From CAWDVR01 sp044869805 (GTDB lineage Bacteria > Acidobacteriota > Thermoanaerobaculia > Multivoradales > SZUA-115): a stretch of 64,000 nucleotides of DNA. Below are positions 1-7,911 of the stretch, piece after piece. The translations under genes and the position numbers were made by a program. Within the stretch, counting starts at the first letter, position 1. Every line of letters starts with the position of its first letter. The DNA is taken from positions 18,238-82,237 of the forward strand of contig JBIOXV010000111.1 in NCBI GenBank assembly GCA_044869805.1, read 5' to 3'. The notes below the pieces were generated by a model. The model did no database searches. It saw only the letters and a program-made list of their open reading frames with translations, and was not told the origin of the DNA.

Positions 1-351
1 GTCGAAGAGGCGGCTCCAGGAGAAGGTGCGCTCGGCGATCTTGCGGTTGAAGAAGTCCACGGTGGCGTTCTGCCGCGCCAGGCCGAGCGGTGCGAGCTCG
101 GCCTGGCGCGCCGCGATGGCGTTGCGCTCCGCGACCAGCGCCTGCTCGATCTCGGCCAGCCGGCGGGCGCGGGCCCCGCTGCCCTGGTAGTAGCTCTGGT
201 ACAGCCACACGTTGGCGGTGAGCGCCAGGGCGGAGAGCAGCCACAGGCCCACGGCGAGGCGCTTCACCGGCCGGCTGTTTACGAAGCCACGGCGCGCCAG
301 ATTCATGCGCATCACATCCGTTCGCATCGAGTCTCTTGGCGGCCTGCTCAC
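1..351 (-). CDS. PilN-like type IV pilus/type II secretion assembly protein, partial (3' end outside window)
   Basis: Only the N-terminal ~117 codons are present; the gene runs off the left edge. Reading the complement gives a short basic N-terminus, one transmembrane helix (about residues 27-43, rich in Val/Leu/Ala), then a coiled-coil-like periplasmic stretch ending in FFNRKIAERTFSWSRLFD. That resembles the 'FLN..I..R.FSW' motif of PilN/GspL-type inner-membrane proteins, which with PilM and PilO form the alignment subcomplex under the pilus or pseudopilus. The GTG start at 351 overlaps the TGA of the upstream PilM-like gene (GTGA) and follows GGAGG by 4 nt; ATGs at 327, 312 and 306 are alternatives. 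It is the last visible gene of an operon that begins with a sigma factor at 6478. Confidence 0.72.
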   Translation of the reverse strand, partial: MSRPPRDSMRTDVMRMNLARRGFVNSRPVKRLAVGLWLLSALALTANVWLYQSYYQGSGARARRLAEIEQALVAERNAIAARQAELAPLGLARQNATVDFFNRKIAERTFSWSRLFD

Positions 352-1346
352 GCCACCTCCCGCGTGGCGGCGCCGACCAGCGGCGCCAGGCGCCAGAGGT
401 CGCCCTCGGTAAGGCCGGAGACCTCGGGCAGGTGGCGCGGCGAGAGCAGCTCGACCGGCACGTTCAACCCCTCCGCCAGCCACTGCCCCCAGGGACCGGC
501 GAGGCCGGCGGGAGCGGCGAGCAGCAGGGCCCCGAGGGGCAGCTCCGGCAACTGCTCCTCGACGAAGGAGCGGGTCAGTCGCATGTCGCGCCGCACCATG
601 GAGGCGCGGGCCTCGAGCGCCAGGTCCTCGACCGTCGCCTTGTAACGCGCCAGCACCGGCTCGCCGTGGCGGGCGAAGACCGTCGAGTAGCCCCCCGGGG
701 AAACCAGCGCGAGGCACTGCAAGGCGCCGCCGTTGCCGGCGCCGCCGGCCGCGCTCCCACTGATCGCACCCAGCAGCGCGAGGCTCTCGCTGGTGATCTG
801 CCCGAGCTCGACCCCGGCCGCCTCGAAAGCGTCCTCGAGCTGGGAGAGGAGCTGCTCGAGGCCGAAGCCCAGCAGCAGGCGCCGCGGCTCGGCCTGGCGG
901 GGCAGCGGCTCGATCTCCAGGCCGGAGACCCGCAGCTCGTCGACCCGGAACGGCACCAGCCGCTTGAGCTTGAAGCGCAGCACGTCCTCGCGCGCCCGGC
1001 CGTTGGCTGGCAGCTCGCCGCTCTCGGTGAAGGCCATCCGCAGCCAGGCGTCGGGCAGCACCAGCGAGGCGGTCTTGACCGCTCCCGGAAGCTGGCGCAG
1101 GAGGGCCGCCAGCGCCTCGTGGAAGCCGCGGGCCTCCTTCAGGGTGCCGCCCAGCAGCCCCTCGTGGAAGCTCTCCGGCGGCAGCTCCACGGAGCGGTAC
1201 GCGGCCAGCGTCGAGCCGCCGCCCGAACGCTCGAGACGGACGTAGGACAGGCGAGCGCCGTCGACGCCGAAGGCGTGCGGCGGCACCGGCACCGGCGAGA
1301 TGCCCAGCAGGCGCTCACTCCACGAAGGTAAACTTATTGATCTCAC
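348..1346 (-). CDS. PilM-like (actin-fold) type IV pilus/type II secretion protein
   Basis: 332 aa. The N-terminus contains HAFGVDGARLSYVRLE, the phosphate-1-like strand of the actin/FtsA-like PilM and GspL cytoplasmic fold. A long central part matches the PilM pattern of paired basic strands (VLRFKLKRLVPFRVDEL), which normally begins the clade-typical 'K.e...yiPf..eE' segment. There is no transmembrane helix, as expected for a cytosolic PilM that recruits the N-terminus of PilN. It lies between the GspE-type ATPase and the PilN-like gene; its ATG lies inside the last 32 nt of the ATPase gene, which implies translational coupling. Sequence identity to PilM looks low by eye, so a GspL-like name is equally defensible. 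Confidence 0.7.
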   Translation of the reverse strand: MRSISLPSWSERLLGISPVPVPPHAFGVDGARLSYVRLERSGGGSTLAAYRSVELPPESFHEGLLGGTLKEARGFHEALAALLRQLPGAVKTASLVLPDAWLRMAFTESGELPANGRAREDVLRFKLKRLVPFRVDELRVSGLEIEPLPRQAEPRRLLLGFGLEQLLSQLEDAFEAAGVELGQITSESLALLGAISGSAAGGAGNGGALQCLALVSPGGYSTVFARHGEPVLARYKATVEDLALEARASMVRRDMRLTRSFVEEQLPELPLGALLLAAPAGLAGPWGQWLAEGLNVPVELLSPRHLPEVSGLTEGDLWRLAPLVGAATREVA

Positions 1347-2952
1347 GCAGTGTGGTGATCCCGGTAAAGACCTTTTCCAGCGCCGACTCGCGGAGGAAGA
1401 TCATCCCCTCCTCCTTGGCGGCACGCTTGATCTCCGAGGCCGGCCGGCGCTCGAGGATCAGTTCGCGGATGTGGTCGGAGAGGTCGAGGAGCTCGGAGAT
1501 GGCGAGCCGGCCCAGGAAGCCGGTGCCGTTGCACTCGATGCAGCCGCTGCCCTCCCAGAAAGTCTGCTCCAGGTGGCGGTCGGCCTCCAGGCCGCTCTCC
1601 TCGAGGAGCTGCCGGCTGGCGCGCACCGCCTTCTTGCAGTGCGGGCAGATCTTGCGCACCAGCCGCTGCGCCAGGATGCAGTTCAGAGCGGAGACGAAGT
1701 TGTAGAGGTCTACCTTCATGTTGAGGAAGCGGCCCAGCACGTCGACCACGTTGTTGGCGTGCACGGTGGTGAACACCAGGTGGCCGGTGAGCGCTGACTG
1801 GATGGCGATCTGCGCCGTGTCCTCGTCGCGGATCTCGCCGACCATGATCTTGTCCGGGTCGTGGCGCAGGATCGAGCGCAGGCCGCGGGCGAAGGTCAGC
1901 CCCTTCTTCTCGTTGACCGGGATCTGGGTGATGCCCTTGAGCTGGTACTCGACCGGGTCCTCGATGGTGATGATCTTGTCCTCGGAGCTCTGGATCTCGG
2001 AGAGCGCGGCATAGAGCGTGGTGGTCTTGCCCGAGCCGGTCGGCCCGGTGACCAGCACCATGCCGTAGGGCTCGCGGATGAACTTGCGCAGCTTGCGCAT
2101 CGTCTCCTCGTCGAAGCCCAGGATGTCGAGGCGCAGGTTCTTGAACTCCTTGTTCATCGACTCCTTGTCCAGGATGCGGATCACGCAGTCCTCGCCGTGC
2201 ACCGAGGGCATGACGGAGACGCGGAAGTCGATGGTGCGGCCCTTGAGGCGCAGCTTGAAGCGGCCGTCCTGGGGAATTCGTTTCTCGGCGATGTCGAGCT
2301 CGGACATCACCTTGATGCGGCTGATGATGGTCTGGTGGTGCCGCTTGTCGATCGGCTCCATGGCCTGGTACAGCACGCCGTCGATGCGGTACTTGATGAT
2401 CACCTCGGCGTCGCGGGTCTCGATGTGGATGTCGCTCGCCCGCCGCTGGATGGCATTGAACACCGTCGAGTCGATGAGCTTGATGATCGGGCTGGTGTCG
2501 GCGGTGATGCGGTCGATCGACAGGACCTCTTCGCCCTCGTCGTCCTCCTGCACGAGCTGGATGCGAAAGTCCTCGGTGGCCTCGTCGAGCACCCGCTGCG
2601 TGCTCTCCGACTTCTGCAGGATCTCGTCGATCGCCGAGCGGACGCCGACCTTGACCTCGACCGGCTGGCCGAGGAGCAGCTCCAGCTCGTCGAGCTTGAC
2701 CACGTCCGTGGGATCGGCCATGACTATGGCCAGCCGCCCGGCGAGCTGCGCCTCGGGCAGGAAGGAGTAGCGCAGCATGAGGTCGAAGGGGATGGAGCGG
2801 AAGAGGTCGTTGTCGATGCGGAAGCGCCCCATGTCCACCAGCTCGAGGCCGTAGCGCCGGGCGAGCTCCTCGGCCTCCCGGCGCTCGCGCGCCAGGCGCG
2901 CCTGGGCCTGCTCTATGGTCTCGGGCTCGGGAAGGGTCAGGTTGACGGCCAT
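1315..2952 (-). CDS. GspE/PilB-family assembly ATPase
   Basis: 545 aa, the usual length. It powers pseudopilus or pilus extension from the cytoplasmic face of the inner membrane. In order: MshEN/GspE N-domain (to about residue 150), N2 linker, Walker A GPTGSGKTT (about 304-312), Asp box with IITIEDPVEYQ, Walker B with IMVGEIRDEDTA, His box (GHLVFTTVHANN), and a zinc-binding tetracysteine motif (CPHC at about 442 and CIEC at about 477). The Cys4 module is typical of GspE and PilB and absent from retraction ATPase PilT. The next upstream gene is GspF-like (74 nt gap) and the next downstream is PilM-like (32 nt overlap). Whether the machine is a T2SS or a T4P cannot be told from this window because no pilin or complete secretin is visible. 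Confidence 0.93.
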   Translation of the reverse strand: MAVNLTLPEPETIEQAQARLARERREAEELARRYGLELVDMGRFRIDNDLFRSIPFDLMLRYSFLPEAQLAGRLAIVMADPTDVVKLDELELLLGQPVEVKVGVRSAIDEILQKSESTQRVLDEATEDFRIQLVQEDDEGEEVLSIDRITADTSPIIKLIDSTVFNAIQRRASDIHIETRDAEVIIKYRIDGVLYQAMEPIDKRHHQTIISRIKVMSELDIAEKRIPQDGRFKLRLKGRTIDFRVSVMPSVHGEDCVIRILDKESMNKEFKNLRLDILGFDEETMRKLRKFIREPYGMVLVTGPTGSGKTTTLYAALSEIQSSEDKIITIEDPVEYQLKGITQIPVNEKKGLTFARGLRSILRHDPDKIMVGEIRDEDTAQIAIQSALTGHLVFTTVHANNVVDVLGRFLNMKVDLYNFVSALNCILAQRLVRKICPHCKKAVRASRQLLEESGLEADRHLEQTFWEGSGCIECNGTGFLGRLAISELLDLSDHIRELILERRPASEIKRAAKEEGMIFLRESALEKVFTGITTLREINKFTFVE

Positions 2953-3026
2953 GGCTGCCTCAAGGGACGGGGCGGACAGTGCATCTTACTAACGAAGCGC
3001 GCCCACGGGACGTTTGGTGACGGCTC

Positions 3027-4244
3027 CTAGAACTGCGACTGCGACAGCGAGGCGAAGAGGGGCAGGTAGATGGAGATCAGGATGATGGCGATCACCAGCC
3101 CCAGGAAGACCAGCATCAGCGGCTCGACCAGCGACAGCAGCCGCGCCAGCCGGGTCTCCACCTCCTCGTCGAAGAAGTCCGATACCGTGGAGAGCATCTC
3201 GTCGAGAGCGCCGGTCGACTCGCCGACCTTGACCAGCTCGATGCCGAGCGGCAGAAAGACGCCGCTGTCCTCGAGCGCGGCGTGGAAGGCGCGGCCTTCG
3301 CGCACCCGGTCGATCGTGGGCTCGAGCTTGCGCCGCACGTAGTGGTTGCCGACCGCGCGGGCGGAGATCTCGAAGGCCGTGACCAGCGGGATGCCGCCGG
3401 CCAAGAGCGTCGACAGCGAACGGCTGAACTCGGACAGCGCGAAGCGGTGCAGCACGGGGCCCAGGAGCGGCACCCGGAGCTTGGCTCGGTCGAGGGCGAA
3501 GGCGCCGGCCGGCGTCGCCTTCCAGCGCACGAAGAGGAAGATGGCGGCCGCCAGGCCGATCACGATCAGCGGCAGGTTGCCGACCAGGAAGAGCGACATG
3601 CCAAGCGTGATCTTGCTGATCAGCGGCAGGTCGACGGCCATCTCGGTGAAGAAGTCCTGGAACTTCGGCACCACCACGATCGACAGCACCAGGATCATGG
3701 CGGTCGCCAGGCTCACCAGCACCGCCGGGTAGACGAGCGCCGAGACCATGCGCTTCCGGGCATCGGTGATCAGCTTCAGGTAGCGCACGAAGCGGCGCAG
3801 CACCTTCTCCAGCTCGCCGCTCTTCTCACCCGCCTTGAGCGAGGCCGGGTACAGACGGGGGAAGAACTCGCCGTAGATCTCGAAGGCCTCGGACAGCTCC
3901 TGGCCGCCCTTGATGCGCTCGCGCACGTCGGTCAGGATCTCGCGGAAGCGGCCGGGCCGCATGCGCTCGAGCATCAGCTCGAGGGCTTGGAGGAGGGGCA
4001 GGCCGGCCTTGAGCAGCGCCGCCAGCTCCTGGTTGAAAACCAGGAAGTCCTGCGGCGAGATGACCTTCCTGGCGCGCCGCGAGGAGGGCAGCAGGCGGCC
4101 CAAAGAGAGGCCCCGTGGCCGGGCCTCGAAGACGTGCAGGCCCTTGCGCTCGAGCTCGGCGACGAGCGAGCCCTGGTCGCGGCCCTGATGCACCTCCTCG
4201 ACCACGCGCCCATCGGGCAACCCTAAGCGGCAGACGTACTGCAT
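3027..4244 (-). CDS. GspF/PilC-family inner-membrane platform protein
   Basis: 405 aa with the two repeated GspF domains (about residues 70-195 and 270-395) and three transmembrane segments (about 165-190, 215-240, 375-398). Typical signatures are FLVFNQELAALLKAGLPLLQAL in the first repeat and FSRSLSTLLAGGIPLVTAFE in the second. It anchors the ATPase and moves pilin subunits. An open frame continues upstream to 4982, but residues before MQYVCRLGLPDG are out-of-family, so the ATG at 4244 is chosen; this also leaves a 50-nt gap after the preceding gene instead of a large overlap. Confidence 0.93.
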   Translation of the reverse strand: MQYVCRLGLPDGRVVEEVHQGRDQGSLVAELERKGLHVFEARPRGLSLGRLLPSSRRARKVISPQDFLVFNQELAALLKAGLPLLQALELMLERMRPGRFREILTDVRERIKGGQELSEAFEIYGEFFPRLYPASLKAGEKSGELEKVLRRFVRYLKLITDARKRMVSALVYPAVLVSLATAMILVLSIVVVPKFQDFFTEMAVDLPLISKITLGMSLFLVGNLPLIVIGLAAAIFLFVRWKATPAGAFALDRAKLRVPLLGPVLHRFALSEFSRSLSTLLAGGIPLVTAFEISARAVGNHYVRRKLEPTIDRVREGRAFHAALEDSGVFLPLGIELVKVGESTGALDEMLSTVSDFFDEEVETRLARLLSLVEPLMLVFLGLVIAIILISIYLPLFASLSQSQF

Positions 4245-4294
4245 GGCGTGCTCGAGCGGGGCTTGAGTGTGGATCGAGGCGGCGGCGCCGATGC

Positions 4295-5074
4295 CTACCG
4301 TGATCCGTTTCCGTCGAGGCGGGGCTGCAGCACCACCACCAGGGCCGTGCTGCTGGCCTCGCTCCCGGCGAGGGTCAGTGCCAGGGGCTTGTCGAGCAGC
4401 AGGGTCATGCTGGTCGACAGCAACGACTTCGAGGCGTCGCCGTTCCGGCGCGAGAGGCGGAACCCGGTGAGCTTGAGCGACTGGCCCTCGGTGCCCTCGC
4501 CGCCGCCGAAGGCCGCGGCGCCGGTCATCGGGCGTACCACACCGCTGCGGAAGCGGACCGCGAACCCCTCGCCGATCTCGTAGGTGACCTCCTCGCCCTC
4601 GCGAGTATGGAGGACGGTCGAGGCCAGCACCCGGTAGTTGGAGAAGGGCAGCATCAGCTTGAGGCGCGCGGCGAGCGACGGCGACAGGGCCTGGTCGGCG
4701 AGCAGGGGCGAGAACGTCGCCCGCGTCGCCTGCACCATGGTGACCTCGATCTCGAGCCGGCGCGCCGGGTGGTCGAAGGCCTTGAGCGCCGTCACCAGCT
4801 TGTCGAGCGCGGCGCGGGTGTCGCGGATGACCAGGGTGTTGTCTCGCGGCCGCAGCTCGATCGTGCCCTGGGGCGAGAGCAGGGGCTGGATGACCACGAA
4901 GGCCTCGTCGGCGCGCTGGTGCTGGAGCTCGTAGGCGTAGAGCTCGATCTTCGCGGCGGCCGGCGGCTTGGGCGCCCCCCACACCGCGGCGGCCTGCAGT
5001 GCGAGCGCCAGCGCGAGCGCGAGAGAAGCGCGGCGGGTGGTGCTGCGGGTTGGGGTTCGGCGGCGGTCGCTCAT
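4295..5074 (-). CDS. Secretin N-domain-like exported protein
   Basis: 259 aa. An N-terminal signal peptide (Arg-rich n-region, then a Leu/Ala run ending AVWGA) sends it to the periplasm. Residues ~45-115 (YAYELQHQRADEAFVVIQPLL...NTLVIRDTRAALDKLVTALKAFD) have the NolW/secretin short-domain pattern: a strand-helix repeat followed by 'n.Lvi.d....i..v...i..lD'. The C-terminal secretin pore domain is missing, so this is not a complete GspD/PilQ. It may be a pilotin-like or assembly factor, or a truncated secretin. It sits between the anti-sigma gene and gspF in the same operon. Confidence 0.6.
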   Translation of the reverse strand: MSDRRRTPTRSTTRRASLALALALALQAAAVWGAPKPPAAAKIELYAYELQHQRADEAFVVIQPLLSPQGTIELRPRDNTLVIRDTRAALDKLVTALKAFDHPARRLEIEVTMVQATRATFSPLLADQALSPSLAARLKLMLPFSNYRVLASTVLHTREGEEVTYEIGEGFAVRFRSGVVRPMTGAAAFGGGEGTEGQSLKLTGFRLSRRNGDASKSLLSTSMTLLLDKPLALTLAGSEASSTALVVVLQPRLDGNGSR

Positions 5075-5123
5075 GGCAGGCTCGGCCGCCCCGGAAGGGT
5101 GGCGGCTCGGCGGCGGATACGGC

Positions 5124-5747
5124 TCACAGATCCAGGCTCGGGTCGACGATCATCACGACCTGCATGCCCTCGGAGGCGACCTCGTAGATCCGCGCGTCGG
5201 GCAGGTCGAGGTCCTCGAGGGTGGAGCCGGTCGCGGCCAGGGCGGCCGGGAAGGGGCGCGCCGCGCCCCAGCCCGGCAGCGCGGTTTCCAGCAGGCCGCC
5301 GTCCCCCGCGCCAGCCGCCGAGGCGGCGCCGCCCGCGAGCGACGAGCGGTGGGCGAGCTCCCTCGCCACCGGCGCCTGGAGGCCGCCGGCGACGAGCAGG
5401 GCCGCGGCCGCGCCCAGGCGTGCCCAGCGCGGTGCGCTGCGCCACAGGCCGCGCGCCGCGGGCCGGGAGTGAAACGTGCCCCCAAACGTGCCCACGGAGG
5501 CCGGCGGCGCCGAGACGCGGCTGGCCCGGATCAGGGCCGCGACCCCCTGCTTCATGGCGGCGACGTCGGCCGGCGAAACGGCCGGCGCTTGCAGGCGGTG
5601 GAAAATGAGGGTCGGGTCGGCGGCGAGCGCCTCCTCGCGGCAGCGCGGGCAGGCGGCGAGGTGGGCGCGGGCCTCGACCCACGCCGGGCCCTCGCCTGTG
5701 CCGGCGTCGCGCCGGTCCACCAGGTGGCGCCAGTCGGGGCAGCTCAC
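5124..5747 (-). CDS. Zinc-finger anti-sigma factor
   Basis: 207 aa. The N-terminal region carries HLAACPRC, the H-x3-C-x2-C zinc-binding motif of anti-sigma (ZAS) domains that hold ECF sigma factors. A weak hydrophobic stretch (about residues 100-115) could be a membrane anchor, and the C-terminal half is a low-complexity Ala/Gly domain ending in VVMIVDPSLDL. The GTG start at 5747 overlaps the sigma gene's TGA (GTGA) and follows GGAGGAA. A longer open frame upstream to 6182 is the sigma gene read out of frame and is rejected. The pairing with the sigma factor and the position at the head of the secretion operon suggest that it controls that operon. Confidence 0.83.
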   Translation of the reverse strand: MSCPDWRHLVDRRDAGTGEGPAWVEARAHLAACPRCREEALAADPTLIFHRLQAPAVSPADVAAMKQGVAALIRASRVSAPPASVGTFGGTFHSRPAARGLWRSAPRWARLGAAAALLVAGGLQAPVARELAHRSSLAGGAASAAGAGDGGLLETALPGWGAARPFPAALAATGSTLEDLDLPDARIYEVASEGMQVVMIVDPSLDL

Positions 5748-6478
5748 GCTTCCTCCCGCTCTGGATCCACGAGCTTGGGACGGGCGGCGTACTCGGGATA
5801 GCGGCGCAGCAGGGCCGCCTTGAGGTGCTTGCGGGCGTTGAACAGATGGTTGCGGACCGTCGACTCCTGGCAGCCTGCGATCTCGGCGACCTGATGCGAA
5901 GGCAGCCCCTCGACCTCGCGCAGCAGGAACACCAGGCGCTGCTTCTCCGACAGGCCGGCCGAGAGCTCGCGGAAGATGCCCGCCACCTCGGCGTCGCCGA
6001 GGCGGGCGAGCTCGTTGCCCGAGCGCTCGTCGGCCACCGCCCGCAGGTGGTGGCGCACCGGCTCGGCGGCGCGCTCGCGGCTGCGGCGGGAGCGGAAGTG
6101 GTCGATGGCCAGGTTGGAGGCGATGCGGTAGATCCAGGTGTTGGGGCTCCAGCGCTCGTCGAACTTGGCGCGGTTCTCCCACAGCTTGAAGAAGGTAACC
6201 TGCACCACGTCGCGGGCTTCCTCGGTGTCTCCCACGATGCGGTATACGAGCTGGATCAGGGGTGCCGTCTTACGCTGGATGAGCTCGTCGAGCGCCGACT
6301 CGTCCTCCCGCTTCAATCCCAGGAGGAGCTCGAGGTCGCTCGCCTGGGACCAGGCGGCGCGGTGGCGATGGGCGGAGTAGGCTAGTTCGGGCAAGAGATG
6401 TCCTCGGTCCTTCTTACGGTCCTCTTCCGCGGCCCGTTTAGGTTCGCCGGGCTCGCGATCGTCGCTCTCGGTGCTCAT
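5744..6478 (-). CDS. RNA polymerase ECF-type sigma factor
   Basis: 244 aa. Sigma region 2 is clear (LIQLVYRIVGDTEEARDVVQVTFFKLW, then WIYRIASNLAIDHFR), followed by sigma region 4 (LSEKQRLVFLLREVEGLPSHQVAEIAGCQESTVRNHLFNARKHLKAAL). An unusual ~45-residue charged N-terminal extension (TESDDREPGEPKRAAEEDRKKDR...) precedes region 2. ATG 6478 is preferred over the longer frame to 6742, which would overlap the divergent waaA gene. The gene is the first of a seven-gene minus-strand run and is followed directly by its anti-sigma gene. Confidence 0.92.
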   Translation of the reverse strand: MSTESDDREPGEPKRAAEEDRKKDRGHLLPELAYSAHRHRAAWSQASDLELLLGLKREDESALDELIQRKTAPLIQLVYRIVGDTEEARDVVQVTFFKLWENRAKFDERWSPNTWIYRIASNLAIDHFRSRRSRERAAEPVRHHLRAVADERSGNELARLGDAEVAGIFRELSAGLSEKQRLVFLLREVEGLPSHQVAEIAGCQESTVRNHLFNARKHLKAALLRRYPEYAARPKLVDPEREEA

Positions 6479-6533
6479 GCTGGGAGCTCCGACCGCCCGT
6501 GGTGAGCCTGCAGGGGGCCGGCGCGAGGCAGCG

Positions 6534-6541
6534 ATTATACT
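6534..6541. promoter_or_regulatory. Overlapping divergent -10 boxes for the sigma operon and waaA
   Basis: The minus strand reads TATAAT at 6539-6534, a perfect -10 box about 56 nt upstream of the sigma-factor ATG. The plus strand reads TATACT at 6536-6541, 23 nt upstream of the waaA ATG. No convincing -35 hexamer is seen on either side. Six of the eight bases are shared, so the two promoters would compete for polymerase. Confidence 0.5.
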
Positions 6542-6564
6542 CGCGGGCTCGGCGGAGCCTCCCG

Positions 6565-7911
6565 ATGCGGCATGCCCTGTGGGCCCTCTACCAGGCCGCG
6601 ATGGCCCTCGCCATGGCTCTGGCCGGACCCCTGCTGCTGCTGCGCCGCGGGCGCCACTACCGGACCACCATTGCGAGGCGGCTGCTCGGGGAGCGCCGGC
6701 CCGGGACCACTTCTCCGGCGCACCCTCCCGCGGCGCGGCCACTGTGGCTCCACGCCGTGTCGGTGGGGGAGGTCGGGGTCGCAGCCACCCTCGCCCGCGC
6801 CCTGCCGCCGGACCTTCCCCTCCTCGTCACCACCGTCACCCCCACCGGGCAGGAGCGCGCCAGGGCTCTGTTGCGCGAGCGCGCCGAGGTCGCCTTCCTG
6901 CCCTTCGATCTCGACCTCTCCCTCGGGCGTTTCTTCCGCCGCCATCAGCCGCGCGCCCTGGTGCTGGTGGAGGGCGACTACTGGCCGCTCCTGCTCCGCC
7001 GCTGCCGCGACCGCCGCTTGCCGGTGGCGGTGATCAACGGCCGGCTCTCCGATCGCAGCTTCCCGCGCCTGGCTTGGCTGGCGCGACACGCGCCGCGGCT
7101 GCTCTCGCCCCTGCTCGCACCCGTCGCGCGCTTCGGGATGCAGACCGCCGCCGACCACGACCGCCTGCTGGCGCTGGGCGTGCCGGCCGACCGGGTGACG
7201 GTCACCGGCAACCTCAAGTTCGAGACCGCGGAGCCAGCGGCCAAGCCGGCGCTCGAGGCGCGACTCGCCGACCTCGCCGCCGGCCGGCCGCTCCTGGTCG
7301 CCGGCTCGACCATGGGCGGCGAGGAGGAGGCGGTGATCGACGCGTTTCTGGGCGCCGGCGGCGGTCGGCGGGCGCTCCTCCTCCTGGCGCCGCGCCACCC
7401 CGAACGTTTCGCCGAGATCGAGCGCCTGCTGCTGCGCCGGGGGCTGGCGGCGGTGCGGCGCAGCGCACTGGACGTCGACGCGAGCCCGGTTCCGGCTGGC
7501 GCCTCCCCGGCTCCGCTGCGCCCCGATGCCGTGCTGCTCGACACGGTGGGCGAGCTGGCGGCCCTCTATCGCCTGGCGGCCGGCGCTTTCATCGGCGGTA
7601 CACTGGTCCAAACCGGCGGCCACAACCCTCTGGAGGCGGCGCGCTTCGGCGTGCCGGTGGCGGTGGGCCCCTCGATGGAGAACTTCCGCGACATGGCCGA
7701 GCGCTTCGACGAAGCCCGCGCGTGGCGACGGGTCGCGGACGCCGCGGGCCTGGCCGCCGCCTGGCGCGAGTGGCTGGACGACTCGACCGCCGCGCGCCGG
7801 CTCGGAGAACGAGCGCTGGCGCTGCTCGAGACCAACCGCGGGGCGCTGCAGCGGACGCTCGAGCTGGTGGCGCCCTACCTCCAGGCTGCCGAGCCCCGCG
7901 CCGCCGGATGA
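6565..7911 (+). CDS. waaA: 3-deoxy-D-manno-octulosonic acid (Kdo) transferase
   Basis: 448 aa. Transfers Kdo from CMP-Kdo to lipid IVA on the cytoplasmic side of the inner membrane. An N-terminal membrane helix (ALYQAAMALAMALAGPLLLL) is followed by the Glycos_transf_N motif HAVSVGEVGVAATLARAL with the catalytic-base Glu, then GNLKFE at the domain junction and a C-terminal GT-B half with GGTLVQTGGHNPLEAARFGVPVAVGPSMENF, the conserved CMP-Kdo-binding signature of WaaA. ATG 6565 is preceded by GGAG at 7 nt spacing; the longer frame from 6499 is out of family. The 3' end overlaps lpxK by 4 nt (ATGA). Confidence 0.94.
   Translation: MRHALWALYQAAMALAMALAGPLLLLRRGRHYRTTIARRLLGERRPGTTSPAHPPAARPLWLHAVSVGEVGVAATLARALPPDLPLLVTTVTPTGQERARALLRERAEVAFLPFDLDLSLGRFFRRHQPRALVLVEGDYWPLLLRRCRDRRLPVAVINGRLSDRSFPRLAWLARHAPRLLSPLLAPVARFGMQTAADHDRLLALGVPADRVTVTGNLKFETAEPAAKPALEARLADLAAGRPLLVAGSTMGGEEEAVIDAFLGAGGGRRALLLLAPRHPERFAEIERLLLRRGLAAVRRSALDVDASPVPAGASPAPLRPDAVLLDTVGELAALYRLAAGAFIGGTLVQTGGHNPLEAARFGVPVAVGPSMENFRDMAERFDEARAWRRVADAAGLAAAWREWLDDSTAARRLGERALALLETNRGALQRTLELVAPYLQAAEPRAAG

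Noticed and set aside
336..1331. 331-aa plus-strand open frame opposite the PilM-like gene
   Set aside because: Antisense shadow in GC-rich DNA; Gln/Arg/Ala-rich with no fold, while the opposite strand has clear PilM features and operon structure.
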